A DNA stretch of 64,000 nt, taken from positions 682,001-746,000 of the forward strand of contig CAVPZU010000001.1 in NCBI GenBank assembly GCA_963710355.1. Reading direction: 5' to 3'. The DNA is from Fen-1359 sp963710355. Lineage in GTDB: Bacteria; Planctomycetota; Phycisphaerae; Sedimentisphaerales; Anaerobacaceae. Positions 1 through 8,350 of the stretch are shown piece by piece (position 1 is the first letter of the stretch; each line of letters begins with the position of its first letter). The translations under genes were made by a program, and so were the position numbers. Under the pieces are notes generated by a model, which was not told where the DNA came from, did not search any database, and worked only from the letters and a program-made list of their open reading frames with translations.

Positions 1-443
1 TTAGTCAGAGTCTTGAAGTTGATTTGCCTGGTGAGGATTGTGTTCTGGACCAGACCAAAGGAGTTAATCACGATGGTCAGTGACAGCACCCGCGTCAGGG
101 GCGTCAGAATGGGCTGGTTGTAGAAAGCCGCAATCCACGGGGCGACGACGCACAACAGACCTGCTGCCACCAACCCAATCACAATGTTGAAATAAAAAAT
201 CGAAGATGTGTCGGTTTGAGTGGCATTGCGTTTCTGAATCAGTGCGGCCCCGAAGCCGCTGTCGAGGAATGACTGCGCTATGGCCATAAAAATGGTCAGC
301 ATCCCAATCAGGCCGAACTGTGCAGGCATTAACAGTCGGGCCAGCACAATCCCGACAATAAACTGCACGCCCCGCACCCCGACAGACTCGAAAAAACTCC
401 ACGAGAGAGCATGAAGGGTTTTGGATTTTAGAGAGTCAGCCAT
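1..443 (-). CDS. MOP-superfamily polysaccharide flippase (Wzx/WzxC-like), C-terminus cut by window edge
   Basis: Reading back from the ATG at 443 gives 147 residues that run off the left edge without a stop. The start MADSLKSKTLHALSWSFFES, then GVQFIVGIVLARLLMPAQFG and a segment with FLDSGFGAALIQKR, is the classic N-terminus of oligosaccharide flippases of the MOP superfamily, which move lipid-linked repeat units across the inner membrane. Two hydrophobic helices are visible in the part present. It lies on the same strand as the deacetylase-like and EpsI genes upstream, so it probably belongs to one exopolysaccharide locus that continues to the left. The family call is firm; the exact substrate cannot be told. 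Confidence 0.85.
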   Translation of the reverse strand, partial: MADSLKSKTLHALSWSFFESVGVRGVQFIVGIVLARLLMPAQFGLIGMLTIFMAIAQSFLDSGFGAALIQKRNATQTDTSSIFYFNIVIGLVAAGLLCVVAPWIAAFYNQPILTPLTRVLSLTIVINSFGLVQNTILTRQINFKTLT

Positions 444-782
444 TATGTATTATTCTCAACTATTTTCGTTGGCAGGCGACATTAATTAGCGGTAATCAAA
501 AAGCAGAAAAAACTTGTAAGTAACCTGTGCGAGATTACCATTCCTCAAAAAACCTGCTGCGATATCTCAATCCTGACCACAATGTGGTCACTTTTATTCT
601 TTATACACTTCGTCCCTGTCGGTTATATTGAGAAATCAATGTAACCTCATACGGAGTAACACATTATCAATATGTCCTTAGCCCTGTACTTCTTGTTTTT
701 TCAGTCGGCGATTTTTATATTACCGCCGGTAGACTGCATAAATCCTGCAACTCCAACCTTGCCGGTCTAGTCAGACTAAAAA
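444..782. other. Intergenic region with a perfect palindrome and a repeated leader
   Basis: No credible gene is seen in these 339 bases. They hold a perfect 8-bp-arm palindrome at 574-590 and, at 604-645, an imperfect copy of the leader found just upstream of the deacetylase-like gene at 2061-2104. The region should contain the leader of the flippase gene on the minus strand. Confidence 0.6.
574..590. promoter_or_regulatory. Perfect 17-bp palindrome (candidate operator or hairpin)
   Basis: The sequence is TGACCACA, one A, then TGTGGTCA: two perfect 8-bp arms around one central base. It lies 131 bases upstream of the flippase start. The short symmetric form resembles a dimeric repressor site more than a terminator, although a T-rich stretch follows it on the plus strand. 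Confidence 0.4.
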
Positions 783-2057
783 TCAATCACCCAATCTATG
801 TTGTGTTACAGAGATAGTAATTTTGTGTAGTATCTTCATTAGCCATATGATTAACATTCCAAATAAAACCCCGACTGCGATCAAACCAGGAATTGCCCTT
901 ATTCCTGTGATATAAAAACCCTTCTGTAGCACTCGAAATTCAGCGAAAATCGAAACAAACAATAGGACGGCTGCAAAGATATCAATTCCCACGCGCCATT
1001 TTACAGATAATCGCCTACCAAGAAAAATGCGGAACAGAAACCCTGTTGCTACGATGCCTGCAATAAATACAGATGTTATATAGTACCAAGGTCTCAGTAT
1101 CTCTGAATGTTTCTGAACATCCAGATAAAATAAGTCTCGTCCTGCTCCAGGTAATAACCGCAGTGGTAGTAATCGTCTCCAAAAACTTTGTAACCGTTCC
1201 AATTTATTTGCGAGAAAATAACCTTCTGCAATCAAATCTGCATTTTCTTCACGTAAGCGACCCAACGTTACAACTTTGACATTCGGTTCATTAGAAAGTA
1301 ATTGCAGAAGTTTATCAAACCTCTCTATTTCAAAATATCGGTTCTTTTGTCCATTAGGAAACTTAACTATGTCATAAGGATGATATAAAACAACAATTAC
1401 ACTTTTATCAGGCAAACTCTTGCCAACCAACAAAAATTCAATTTCTCTAAGATGTGATGTAAATGGAATTAGTAACGTTTTTTTAGTTGAGTTGTAATAG
1501 TAGTAACTATCAGCCGATAATACTTTAAAGCCGAATTCTTCTACGATTCTGCCGGTATCGTATGTCCACCCATTCCAAGGGGGCACAAAGACATCTACAT
1601 TTTTAAGCCCAAGTGCCGATAATAAAATGTCCCTGCCCTTCTTAATGTCTTGATACTGTGATTGGAAATCACGGTCTCGAAATTCTCCTCCTTTGTGGTT
1701 GACACCAGCAAAATTTGTATGTGTAAAACCGTGTTGTGCTATTTCTACCCTTCCAGCAACAACTGCATCCTTGATAAAATCCGTTTTTTCTACATCTGCA
1801 CCCAGTGGTATATTATTAAAGTTCGGAATAATGGCTATTGTGTAGTTAAAATTGTATTTCTGGAACAAACGGTCAATCGCCTGCTCAGCCTCCCATATCT
1901 GTCTTCGAAGAACGTCTGTCTCCCTAACTCCGGGCGCATCGCCAGCAAAATCATCGTAGCGAAATGCAACATACACAACTGCCTGAGCACCAACTGGCAG
2001 AAACAATAAAATCATCATTAATATGATAAAAACAAACGGATCTCTTCTGCTACGCAT
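783..2057 (-). CDS. Polysaccharide-deacetylase-like (DUF2334-type) secreted/membrane protein
   Basis: This 424-residue protein begins with a clear signal peptide (basic MRSRRD, hydrophobic stretch, then AQA). It continues with FRYDDF, an Asp-Asp pair like the metal-binding motif 1 of NodB-type carbohydrate esterases, IAIIPNFN, and AQHGFTHTN, which matches the His-x-x-x-His metal motif. The pattern fits the DUF2334 branch of the polysaccharide deacetylases. Residues after about 330 contain three predicted transmembrane helices, so the catalytic domain is probably held at the outer face of the membrane. It sits between EpsI and a flippase, which supports a role in trimming an exported polysaccharide. 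Substrate and activity are not proven. The start has a GGGACGGAG ribosome binding site at good spacing. Confidence 0.75.
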   Translation of the reverse strand: MRSRRDPFVFIILMMILLFLPVGAQAVVYVAFRYDDFAGDAPGVRETDVLRRQIWEAEQAIDRLFQKYNFNYTIAIIPNFNNIPLGADVEKTDFIKDAVVAGRVEIAQHGFTHTNFAGVNHKGGEFRDRDFQSQYQDIKKGRDILLSALGLKNVDVFVPPWNGWTYDTGRIVEEFGFKVLSADSYYYYNSTKKTLLIPFTSHLREIEFLLVGKSLPDKSVIVVLYHPYDIVKFPNGQKNRYFEIERFDKLLQLLSNEPNVKVVTLGRLREENADLIAEGYFLANKLERLQSFWRRLLPLRLLPGAGRDLFYLDVQKHSEILRPWYYITSVFIAGIVATGFLFRIFLGRRLSVKWRVGIDIFAAVLLFVSIFAEFRVLQKGFYITGIRAIPGLIAVGVLFGMLIIWLMKILHKITISVTQHRLGD

Positions 2058-2060
2058 AAA

Positions 2061-2104
2061 TACACTCCGTCCCTGTCGGTTGCATTGAAGAATTTCAACG
2101 TAAC
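2061..2104 (-). promoter_or_regulatory. Leader with dyad upstream of the deacetylase-like gene, repeated at 604-645
   Basis: On the minus strand this stretch holds a hairpin (TTGAA, four bases, TTCAA) followed by ACCGACAGGGACGGAGTGTA, which contains the ribosome binding site. A copy with about 75-80 percent identity lies at 604-645, where no reading frame follows. This may be a shared regulatory leader or the remains of a duplicated gene start. Confidence 0.35.
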
Positions 2105-2168
2105 TTATTTTATCAACAATACTTATATCACTAACATAGCTATGATGCCGCTCTTTAACGGCATATCT

Positions 2169-2990
2169 TCACTTCGAGTTCCCGCTCATAGGCTGGGAGT
2201 ATCCAGCCGTTTTAACTATACCGTTCTCGTCAGGGAAAAAAACGAGTATCTTATCAGCTATGGCCTTTGCTATTTCCCGGATCGAATTCTCAACAACCGA
2301 GCTTATCTGCACCTGAACCACATAACGTGCCGGATTGCCGGCAATATTAGGCCTTCTTCCGAGAAGCCCGGAAAAATCGTCCTCTCGAGTTGTAATCTGC
2401 CCGTTCAGTATGTAGAAATTCAAGACAACCGTTTCTCGATACTGTGGTTCCGGAATATGAAATCGGTGTACTAAACACGATATTTTTCTTCCAGCAGTAG
2501 TGACAAAAGATGATTCATCGGTACTATCCCAGATCCATCCGGCACCCGGGTAACAGACCTGAGGCCGATGGCCAAGTATTCCGCCGGGTTTGGTTGAGCA
2601 GTACACAACATAGACATCTGCCCACGAATTGTTTTGTGAATTGATATACCTGCGGCTGAAGAAATCATCAGCGAAGTTTTGCTCCATATATTCCTTTGTG
2701 GTGCTGCGAATAGGTATATCCATACCTACCCAGTTGCCAATTTCTTTAGGGAAATCACTTAATGGTATTGGAAGCTTAACTGGCGACTGATATGCTGCTT
2801 GTAATCGGCCCGTGACCCCACGATATAATACGCCGGACAATATCAATAATAATATAGCCAGCATCCATACCCGCAAGTCGCCAATGGCCGATGGTTCGGT
2901 ACTGTCGCTGGCAGTTATTTTGCCGCTTCCTCTTATCTCAGCCATCCAACTTTCTCCATTCGTGCATACCTGCTGTAATTGATTGGCCAT
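2169..2990 (-). CDS. epsI: EpsI family protein (exosortase-associated, DUF3485)
   Basis: The 273-residue protein has one transmembrane helix at about residues 42-60 (MLAILLLILSGVLYRG) followed by an extracytoplasmic domain. The segment VYVVYCSTKPGGILGHRPQV then CYPGAGW is the EpsI/DUF3485 signature that is found either fused to exosortases or encoded next to them in exopolysaccharide loci. It is the first gene of the minus-strand polysaccharide unit visible here. No exosortase is present in the window, so EpsI is a stand-alone copy and its partner may lie beyond the left edge. The N-terminal 36 residues before the helix are of uncertain reality, since a start at MAEIRGSG (residue 16) is also possible. 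Confidence 0.85.
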   Translation of the reverse strand: MANQLQQVCTNGESWMAEIRGSGKITASDSTEPSAIGDLRVWMLAILLLILSGVLYRGVTGRLQAAYQSPVKLPIPLSDFPKEIGNWVGMDIPIRSTTKEYMEQNFADDFFSRRYINSQNNSWADVYVVYCSTKPGGILGHRPQVCYPGAGWIWDSTDESSFVTTAGRKISCLVHRFHIPEPQYRETVVLNFYILNGQITTREDDFSGLLGRRPNIAGNPARYVVQVQISSVVENSIREIAKAIADKILVFFPDENGIVKTAGYSQPMSGNSK

Positions 2991-3336
2991 TGACTCATTA
3001 GGACGTCACCACCAACGACAAGCTGCCTCGCATAATCGTACAATTCCTTACAGAGACTTATCCAAAACGCCTATGCCAATAGTAGTAATGCACGCCAAAA
3101 AAATAAAAAGGCTTTTTAGGACCTTTTAGTCAAATCTCAATAGTATCCATACCCTTAAGTATCAAGTATATAGATACACAATGCTTCTACATCAATTCAC
3201 GGGGGGAAGACTCCTTCCTTCCAAAAATCACACTTCCTGAGCTTTGATGTATTATTATATTACTTCGGGGAAACGACTTCAAGGTTTTTTTGCTCAATTA
3301 AAAATAAATTCTCAAAAATCAACAAGCCTTCTCGGT

Positions 3337-3358
3337 TTTATAGGCCGAGTCCTATAAA
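3337..3358. promoter_or_regulatory. Inverted repeat TTTATAGG-N6-CCTATAAA
   Basis: Perfect 8-bp arms are separated by six bases, in the divergent intergenic region about 400 bases before the surface-protein start. The arm TTTATAGG occurs again inside the dyad at 3530-3550. This suggests a dimeric regulator site or a leader hairpin. Confidence 0.35.
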
Positions 3359-3529
3359 GAGTGGCAATAGTTCTAAAAGATTCTGCTGGCGACATAACCT
3401 CCACAGGTTGTGGTCTGACAGAAATGAGACTACAATATATTGAGCATAGAAGGATGTTTAACATTCTTTAGGAAAACCAATAATTCATTCTTTAATCTAA
3501 CCGAAATAAAAATAAGTATAATATGTGGT

Positions 3530-3550
3530 AAAACCCCTTTATAGGGTTTT
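3530..3550. promoter_or_regulatory. Inverted repeat AAAACCC-N7-GGGTTTT
   Basis: Perfect 7-bp arms flank the loop CTTTATA. The right half includes the TTTATAGG word seen at 3337. It lies about 205 bases upstream of the surface-protein start and could be an attenuator-like hairpin or an operator. Confidence 0.35.
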
Positions 3551-3756
3551 GAGGCCATAAGCAGACTACGTACTTATTGTGCAATTTTGAAGTGCTTTTC
3601 CGGACTGTGACGGTTTTATGAGGCCCTACAGAAGCTCGATAAATGCTTTCTCGACAATCGACATTATGTGATTTATTTGTGTTTTTGAGTTTTATATTTA
3701 AAATTTAAAATGTAAAAGTATGTCTCAATAAGTAGTTCTTCCTTGGGTATACCCTT

Positions 3757-6700
3757 ATGGTAAAAGAACTCTCAACTTTCTTTCAGGCAAACAAGCCGCG
3801 TTATCGGCCCCGAAGGGCATTCTTTGCATTATGCTTGTTGACCACCGTAATTTTCTACATCACCACCACTAACACGGCAAGTGCAACGACTTATTACGTT
3901 TCTGCTGCCGATGGTAATGACAGCAATCCCGGCACAAGCAGTGCACCATGGAAGACAATTGCGAAGGCGCAGTCAGTTGTGACAAGCGGGGATACCGTAA
4001 AACTTCGAACCGGTAACTATGGTGCCTATAGTGAATCGCCGGCAATTAATCGAACCGACTGGGTTACATATACGGCTGATACAGGAAGTGTTCCTGTATT
4101 TACTAAAATTTATATTTACAAGAGTATTTCTCCTGGTGTTAATTCTTATCTGAAATTTGATGGAATCGACATTCAACATCCGGCTTATACGCCAATAGAT
4201 GATGGTTATTGGCATACAAAAACTCCATACAGTGGTTCTACAGATGCAAATGGGCTTGGGTATCTTGTTGAAACCCAATTCGCAAATTATCTCCAATTTC
4301 TAAATGGTAATTATCAGGGTTACAATAAATATCTATCAAATGGTGTTCATTGTTTATATGGTTCTAACATCATTATTCAAAATTGTGAGGTGGCTAAAAT
4401 AGCTGATGGTATTTATGTAGATGGAGGGTCAACGTGGGGTTATAACGTAACTATTAAACATAATTATGTTCACGATATGTGTTTGGGTTCTGGCATAAGA
4501 GTCGAGGCAATTGTTGGAACTAATACTCTTATTGAAGACAATCACGTAGCCAACCAAAGTAAAGACGTTTATGATGCGTATTATCCATACGAAGAACCGT
4601 CTGCGAACGTTCATATAGGTAGTGGTTTATCGATAAAAAATCACGATACTACAATTAGGGGAAATATAGTTCACGGCGGATTTGCCGAGGGAATGAATTG
4701 GTATTCCGGTCAAACTTATCACAATATGACTGTAGAGAACAATTTATTTTATGACACAGGCACTATAAATATGGTTCACATTGATGGTGCTGCTACAATA
4801 AGAAACAATACGAGTATAGGCTGGATTGTTGATGAAAGAGTAAGTAACATTGCTTATATTATAGGCAGATATGGGACTAACGCCTTGAATGTGGGTCTTG
4901 AGGCCGGTTTTGATGGAACTGGAGTTGAAGTTTATAATAATATCTGTATAGCGTCATATAACCTGCCTTCTCCCACTGATGCCAATTTGCTTTTTACCGA
5001 AAATTACAACATATTTTGGAAAGAGTCTTCTACCGGTTCTGGAGTTAAAGGTGCAAATTCTAAGAAGATTGTATGGCTTACTTCTCCCACAACGGGTTTG
5101 CACGGATTTTATGACTATTTTGAAGATATAGGTTACGAAACAAATACTTCTGAATATACTCACATTTCTCCTCCACAGGCGTTCTTTGTTGACCCAAATT
5201 ATTACACAAATCAAACACCGACAGAAAATGGCCCAAACAAAGGCGGTTATCAAACTTGGGATTATCATCTTGCTCCTGGTTCGCCAGGTATCAATTTTGG
5301 TGATGCCAATAATCAACCGAGCGATAGTCTTGGTTCATTGGGGGCAGATGGTTTCATAATAGCTAATGGTCCTGCCCGTGATGCAAGTCATCATAGTGTT
5401 GGCTGCTACGAGTATGTGTCGGGCAGCCAGAGCTATAGTTTAACTATAACGGCTGCCAACGGCACAGTAACCAAATCGCCGGACAGCACCAGCTACAGTT
5501 CAGGCGAAACGGTAACGCTGCAAGCGACGCCGAACACAGGTTACCATTTTGTCAACTGGTCCGGCGATGCCACCGACACAAACAGTTCGGTGGCAATCAC
5601 AATGAATTCAAATAAATCAGCGACCGCCAACTTCGCAATAAACACCTATACTCTGAATGTAACAGCAACTAACGGTTCGGTATCCAAGACGCTGGATAAA
5701 AGCTCTTACAATTACGGCGATACGGTAACCTTGGGAGCCACCGCAAATACAGGTTACCACTTTTCAAGCTGGTCTGGCGATGCCTCGGGGACCAGCAGTT
5801 CAACAACAATAACAATGAACGCAAATAAGACGGTAATTGCCAACTTTGCAATAAACACCTATACTCTGAATGTAACAGCAACTAACGGTTCGGTATCCAA
5901 GATGCTGGACAAAAACTCTTACAACTACGGCGAATCAGTAACCTTAGCCGCCACTGCAAACACAGGCTATCACTTCTCAAATTGGTCCGGTGATGCCTCG
6001 GGAATAAACAGCACAACAACCGTTACTATGACCAGCAATAAATCCGTTACCGCCAACTTCGCAATCAACACATATACGTTGGATATTACGGCAGTTTTCG
6101 GCTCGGTTACCAAGTCGCCCAACAAGACGCTTTACAATTATGGCGAAACAGTTTCTCTGACGGCTGTCCCTAACAGCGGACACGTCTTTACAGGCTGGAC
6201 CGGCGATGCCTCCGGCAGCAGCAACCCTGTCAGCCTTACGATGAATTCAAACAAATCAGTCACGGCAAATTTCGTATATACGCTCGTTGATACTAATGCT
6301 CCGAGCATCGCCAAATCCAGATGCTATCCTCTACCAAATGCAATACAAGTGTCTTTGGACACCATCATCGCCATTCACATCGTTGATGAAGGTAGAGGGA
6401 TTGATGCCAACACCGTATCTATTGAGGTTAATAGCAACATCATTTATAAAGGAACTGGAAATGTTTCCAGTTATGACAGCCTTTACGGCCAATGCCACAG
6501 AGTAGGAAATATTGCTGAATACACATATATCTACCAACCCAACCAAAACTTCGACTTCGACCAATCCGTCACGGTAGCGGCAAGCGCCGCCGACCTGGCC
6601 GGCAATCAGGGAAGCGACTCGTATTCGTTCAAGACGGAAATGATTTCGTTCGGGAAAAATCAGAAGGTCAATTCAGGCTCTGACAGCCTCGCAAACGGCC

Positions 6701-7158
6701 ATCCTGCGACCCTCAGAGACAGTAGCGGAAATATCTGGGCTGTCTGGCACAAAGGTAATGTGGGGAGCCGGGATATTTACAGCGGCAAACTAAAGGCTGG
6801 AAATGAAACTTTCGAGACAAGCACCCAGTTGACAACTGATGCATCCGACCAGTGCAACCCTGCAATCGCCAAAGACTCAACTGGTAAGCTATACGTCGTA
6901 TGGCAGGATAACAGACGGGGCAACTGGGATATTTATCTTTCAACATCGGTTGATGGAAATAGCTGGTCGACCGCAACAAGAATCACAGACTCAAACAACG
7001 CCAACCAGGTCAATCCCGCAATAGCTATTGACCGCTCATCGCCGAATAAGGTTTATGTCGCCTGGCAGGATGACCGGAATAGCAATCAGGATATATACGT
7101 AGCCACTTCAACCGATTTGTTTCTCACAAAAACCATCACCCAGGTAAACTTCAGATAA
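3757..7158 (+). CDS. Giant secreted surface protein, N-terminal piece: beta-helix, four InlB-type repeats, propeller blades 1-3
   Basis: The 1133 residues start with a long signal peptide (RPRRAFFALCLLTTVIFYIT, then ASA). YYVSAADGNDSNPGTSSAPW opens a right-handed parallel beta-helix (DUF1565/pectin-lyase fold) reaching about residue 550. Four repeats of about 68 residues follow (about 561-840), each with YNYGETV..., GYHF..WSGDASG and NKSVTANF, matching the divergent InlB B-repeat family. An Ig-like segment comes next, then blades of a beta-propeller with the theme VWQDNRRGNWDIY. Reading stops at 7158 only because of an apparent extra A in the AAA at 7146-7148. Removing one base joins it to the next piece without losing a blade. 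Likely an exported adhesin or polysaccharide-binding protein. Confidence 0.8.
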   Translation: MVKELSTFFQANKPRYRPRRAFFALCLLTTVIFYITTTNTASATTYYVSAADGNDSNPGTSSAPWKTIAKAQSVVTSGDTVKLRTGNYGAYSESPAINRTDWVTYTADTGSVPVFTKIYIYKSISPGVNSYLKFDGIDIQHPAYTPIDDGYWHTKTPYSGSTDANGLGYLVETQFANYLQFLNGNYQGYNKYLSNGVHCLYGSNIIIQNCEVAKIADGIYVDGGSTWGYNVTIKHNYVHDMCLGSGIRVEAIVGTNTLIEDNHVANQSKDVYDAYYPYEEPSANVHIGSGLSIKNHDTTIRGNIVHGGFAEGMNWYSGQTYHNMTVENNLFYDTGTINMVHIDGAATIRNNTSIGWIVDERVSNIAYIIGRYGTNALNVGLEAGFDGTGVEVYNNICIASYNLPSPTDANLLFTENYNIFWKESSTGSGVKGANSKKIVWLTSPTTGLHGFYDYFEDIGYETNTSEYTHISPPQAFFVDPNYYTNQTPTENGPNKGGYQTWDYHLAPGSPGINFGDANNQPSDSLGSLGADGFIIANGPARDASHHSVGCYEYVSGSQSYSLTITAANGTVTKSPDSTSYSSGETVTLQATPNTGYHFVNWSGDATDTNSSVAITMNSNKSATANFAINTYTLNVTATNGSVSKTLDKSSYNYGDTVTLGATANTGYHFSSWSGDASGTSSSTTITMNANKTVIANFAINTYTLNVTATNGSVSKMLDKNSYNYGESVTLAATANTGYHFSNWSGDASGINSTTTVTMTSNKSVTANFAINTYTLDITAVFGSVTKSPNKTLYNYGETVSLTAVPNSGHVFTGWTGDASGSSNPVSLTMNSNKSVTANFVYTLVDTNAPSIAKSRCYPLPNAIQVSLDTIIAIHIVDEGRGIDANTVSIEVNSNIIYKGTGNVSSYDSLYGQCHRVGNIAEYTYIYQPNQNFDFDQSVTVAASAADLAGNQGSDSYSFKTEMISFGKNQKVNSGSDSLANGHPATLRDSSGNIWAVWHKGNVGSRDIYSGKLKAGNETFETSTQLTTDASDQCNPAIAKDSTGKLYVVWQDNRRGNWDIYLSTSVDGNSWSTATRITDSNNANQVNPAIAIDRSSPNKVYVAWQDDRNSNQDIYVATSTDLFLTKTITQVNFR

Positions 7159-8347
7159 TTCCGACCAGACAGGACCCACTATCGTAATCGATGCTGCCAA
7201 CACGGCTTATATCTTCTGGACAGATTTGAGAAATGGCTCCAAAGATATCTACGGGGCAGCCTCAACCGGCGGGCTATGGAGCAATGTCGCAATCGTCACC
7301 GGCTCCGGCAACCAGTCTGAACCGGCGGTTGCCGCTGAGGCAACAGGAGCGACTCTACACTTGTTATGGGTCGACAATTCGTCTGGAAACGGGGACATTT
7401 TCTATGCATCCTGCAGCGGCTCTCTGCACGCACTCTCGGGCGCAAGTATCATTGATGGGAATTCCGGAGCCGACCAGCCTTCGATAATTGTAACAGGCAG
7501 TACCGGCAACAATTTGAAGGTCTTTGCCTGCTGGCGCGACGAGCGTAATACAGATACCGACCTTTACTTTGCCCAGATTAGCTCAGGCAGCAGCACGAAC
7601 ATATTCGTTGGAGATAACGGCACCGGCGCAGAACAGTCCACCCCTGTTATTGGAATCGACGAAAGCGGATATCCTTATCTTTTGTGGGTTGACGACAGAA
7701 ACACCAACGCAGATATCTTTTACGCCGGCAGTACCTATGCACAAACAACACCACTATTTGCACAAAACGTATCAATGGCATCCGCAACAACAATCGGAAA
7801 AGACATTTCGGCCATAAGAAATCAGGACGATATTTGTGTTGTTATTCCGGCAGGAACATATCTATGTGACGTGAACATAACAAGCTCGAAAATCGAAAAC
7901 CCGCCTAATCTTTCAATTACATTCTTAAGCGCACTATACGAATTCGGGCCGAGCGGTATTACCTTCGATCAGCCGGTCACCCTCATTATACCTTACATAG
8001 CCTCTGGTTCTGGCAGCGGAACTATATACTGGTACGACATACTTACCGCTGCGGCCAGTCAGGAAGGCGTAACGAACATTGAAGACATCACAATTTCTGG
8101 CTCACTCCATGCCATTCGCTTTAAGACCGACCACTTCACACCGTTCTTTGTCGGGTCAGTAGGCAGCAGCAGCAGTGGCGGTGGCGGTGGAGGGGGCGGC
8201 GGATGTTCCCTGGCTCCTCCGGGGAAAACCGGCAACATCATAGGATTTGTGTTGCCATTCTTGGCACTGGGGCTTGTGATTACAGTAATCAAGCGGCGAG
8301 ACAGGCAAAACCATAAGAGGCTTCTCTCGAAGATAAACAAGGTCTGA
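7148..8347 (+). CDS. Giant surface protein, C-terminal piece: propeller blades 4-7, ZU5-like domain, Gly-Cys membrane sorting tail
   Basis: This is the continuation of the 3757 gene in the next frame. Its first TTG or ATG is not a real start, since homology to the propeller begins at 7148 (TSDNSDQTGPTIVIDAANTA). It adds blades FWTDLRNGSKDIY, LWVDNSSGNGDIF, CWRDERNTDTDLY and LWVDDRNTNADIF, making seven in all. A ZU5-like segment follows (YEFGPSGITFDQPVTLIIPY). The last 55 residues are SSSS, nine glycines, CSLAPPG, a hydrophobic helix and KRRDRQ. That order (Gly-rich linker, Cys, helix, Arg/Lys cluster) is the layout of MYXO-CTERM/JDVT-CTERM/Synerg-CTERM sorting tails, recognised by dedicated CPBP proteases. 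Such a protease is encoded 3 nt downstream. Confidence 0.75.
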   Translation, partial: TSDNSDQTGPTIVIDAANTAYIFWTDLRNGSKDIYGAASTGGLWSNVAIVTGSGNQSEPAVAAEATGATLHLLWVDNSSGNGDIFYASCSGSLHALSGASIIDGNSGADQPSIIVTGSTGNNLKVFACWRDERNTDTDLYFAQISSGSSTNIFVGDNGTGAEQSTPVIGIDESGYPYLLWVDDRNTNADIFYAGSTYAQTTPLFAQNVSMASATTIGKDISAIRNQDDICVVIPAGTYLCDVNITSSKIENPPNLSITFLSALYEFGPSGITFDQPVTLIIPYIASGSGSGTIYWYDILTAAASQEGVTNIEDITISGSLHAIRFKTDHFTPFFVGSVGSSSSGGGGGGGGGCSLAPPGKTGNIIGFVLPFLALGLVITVIKRRDRQNHKRLLSKINKV

Positions 8348-8350
8348 TAT

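Larger units (their letters stand above)
2991..3756. other. Divergent intergenic region, 766 bases, with two dyads
   Basis: There is no convincing gene here. The region separates divergent transcription units (EpsI leftward, the surface protein rightward) and is rich in A+T. It contains two inverted repeats that both carry TTTATAGG (3337-3358 and 3530-3550), plausible regulator sites or leader hairpins. Confidence 0.6.
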
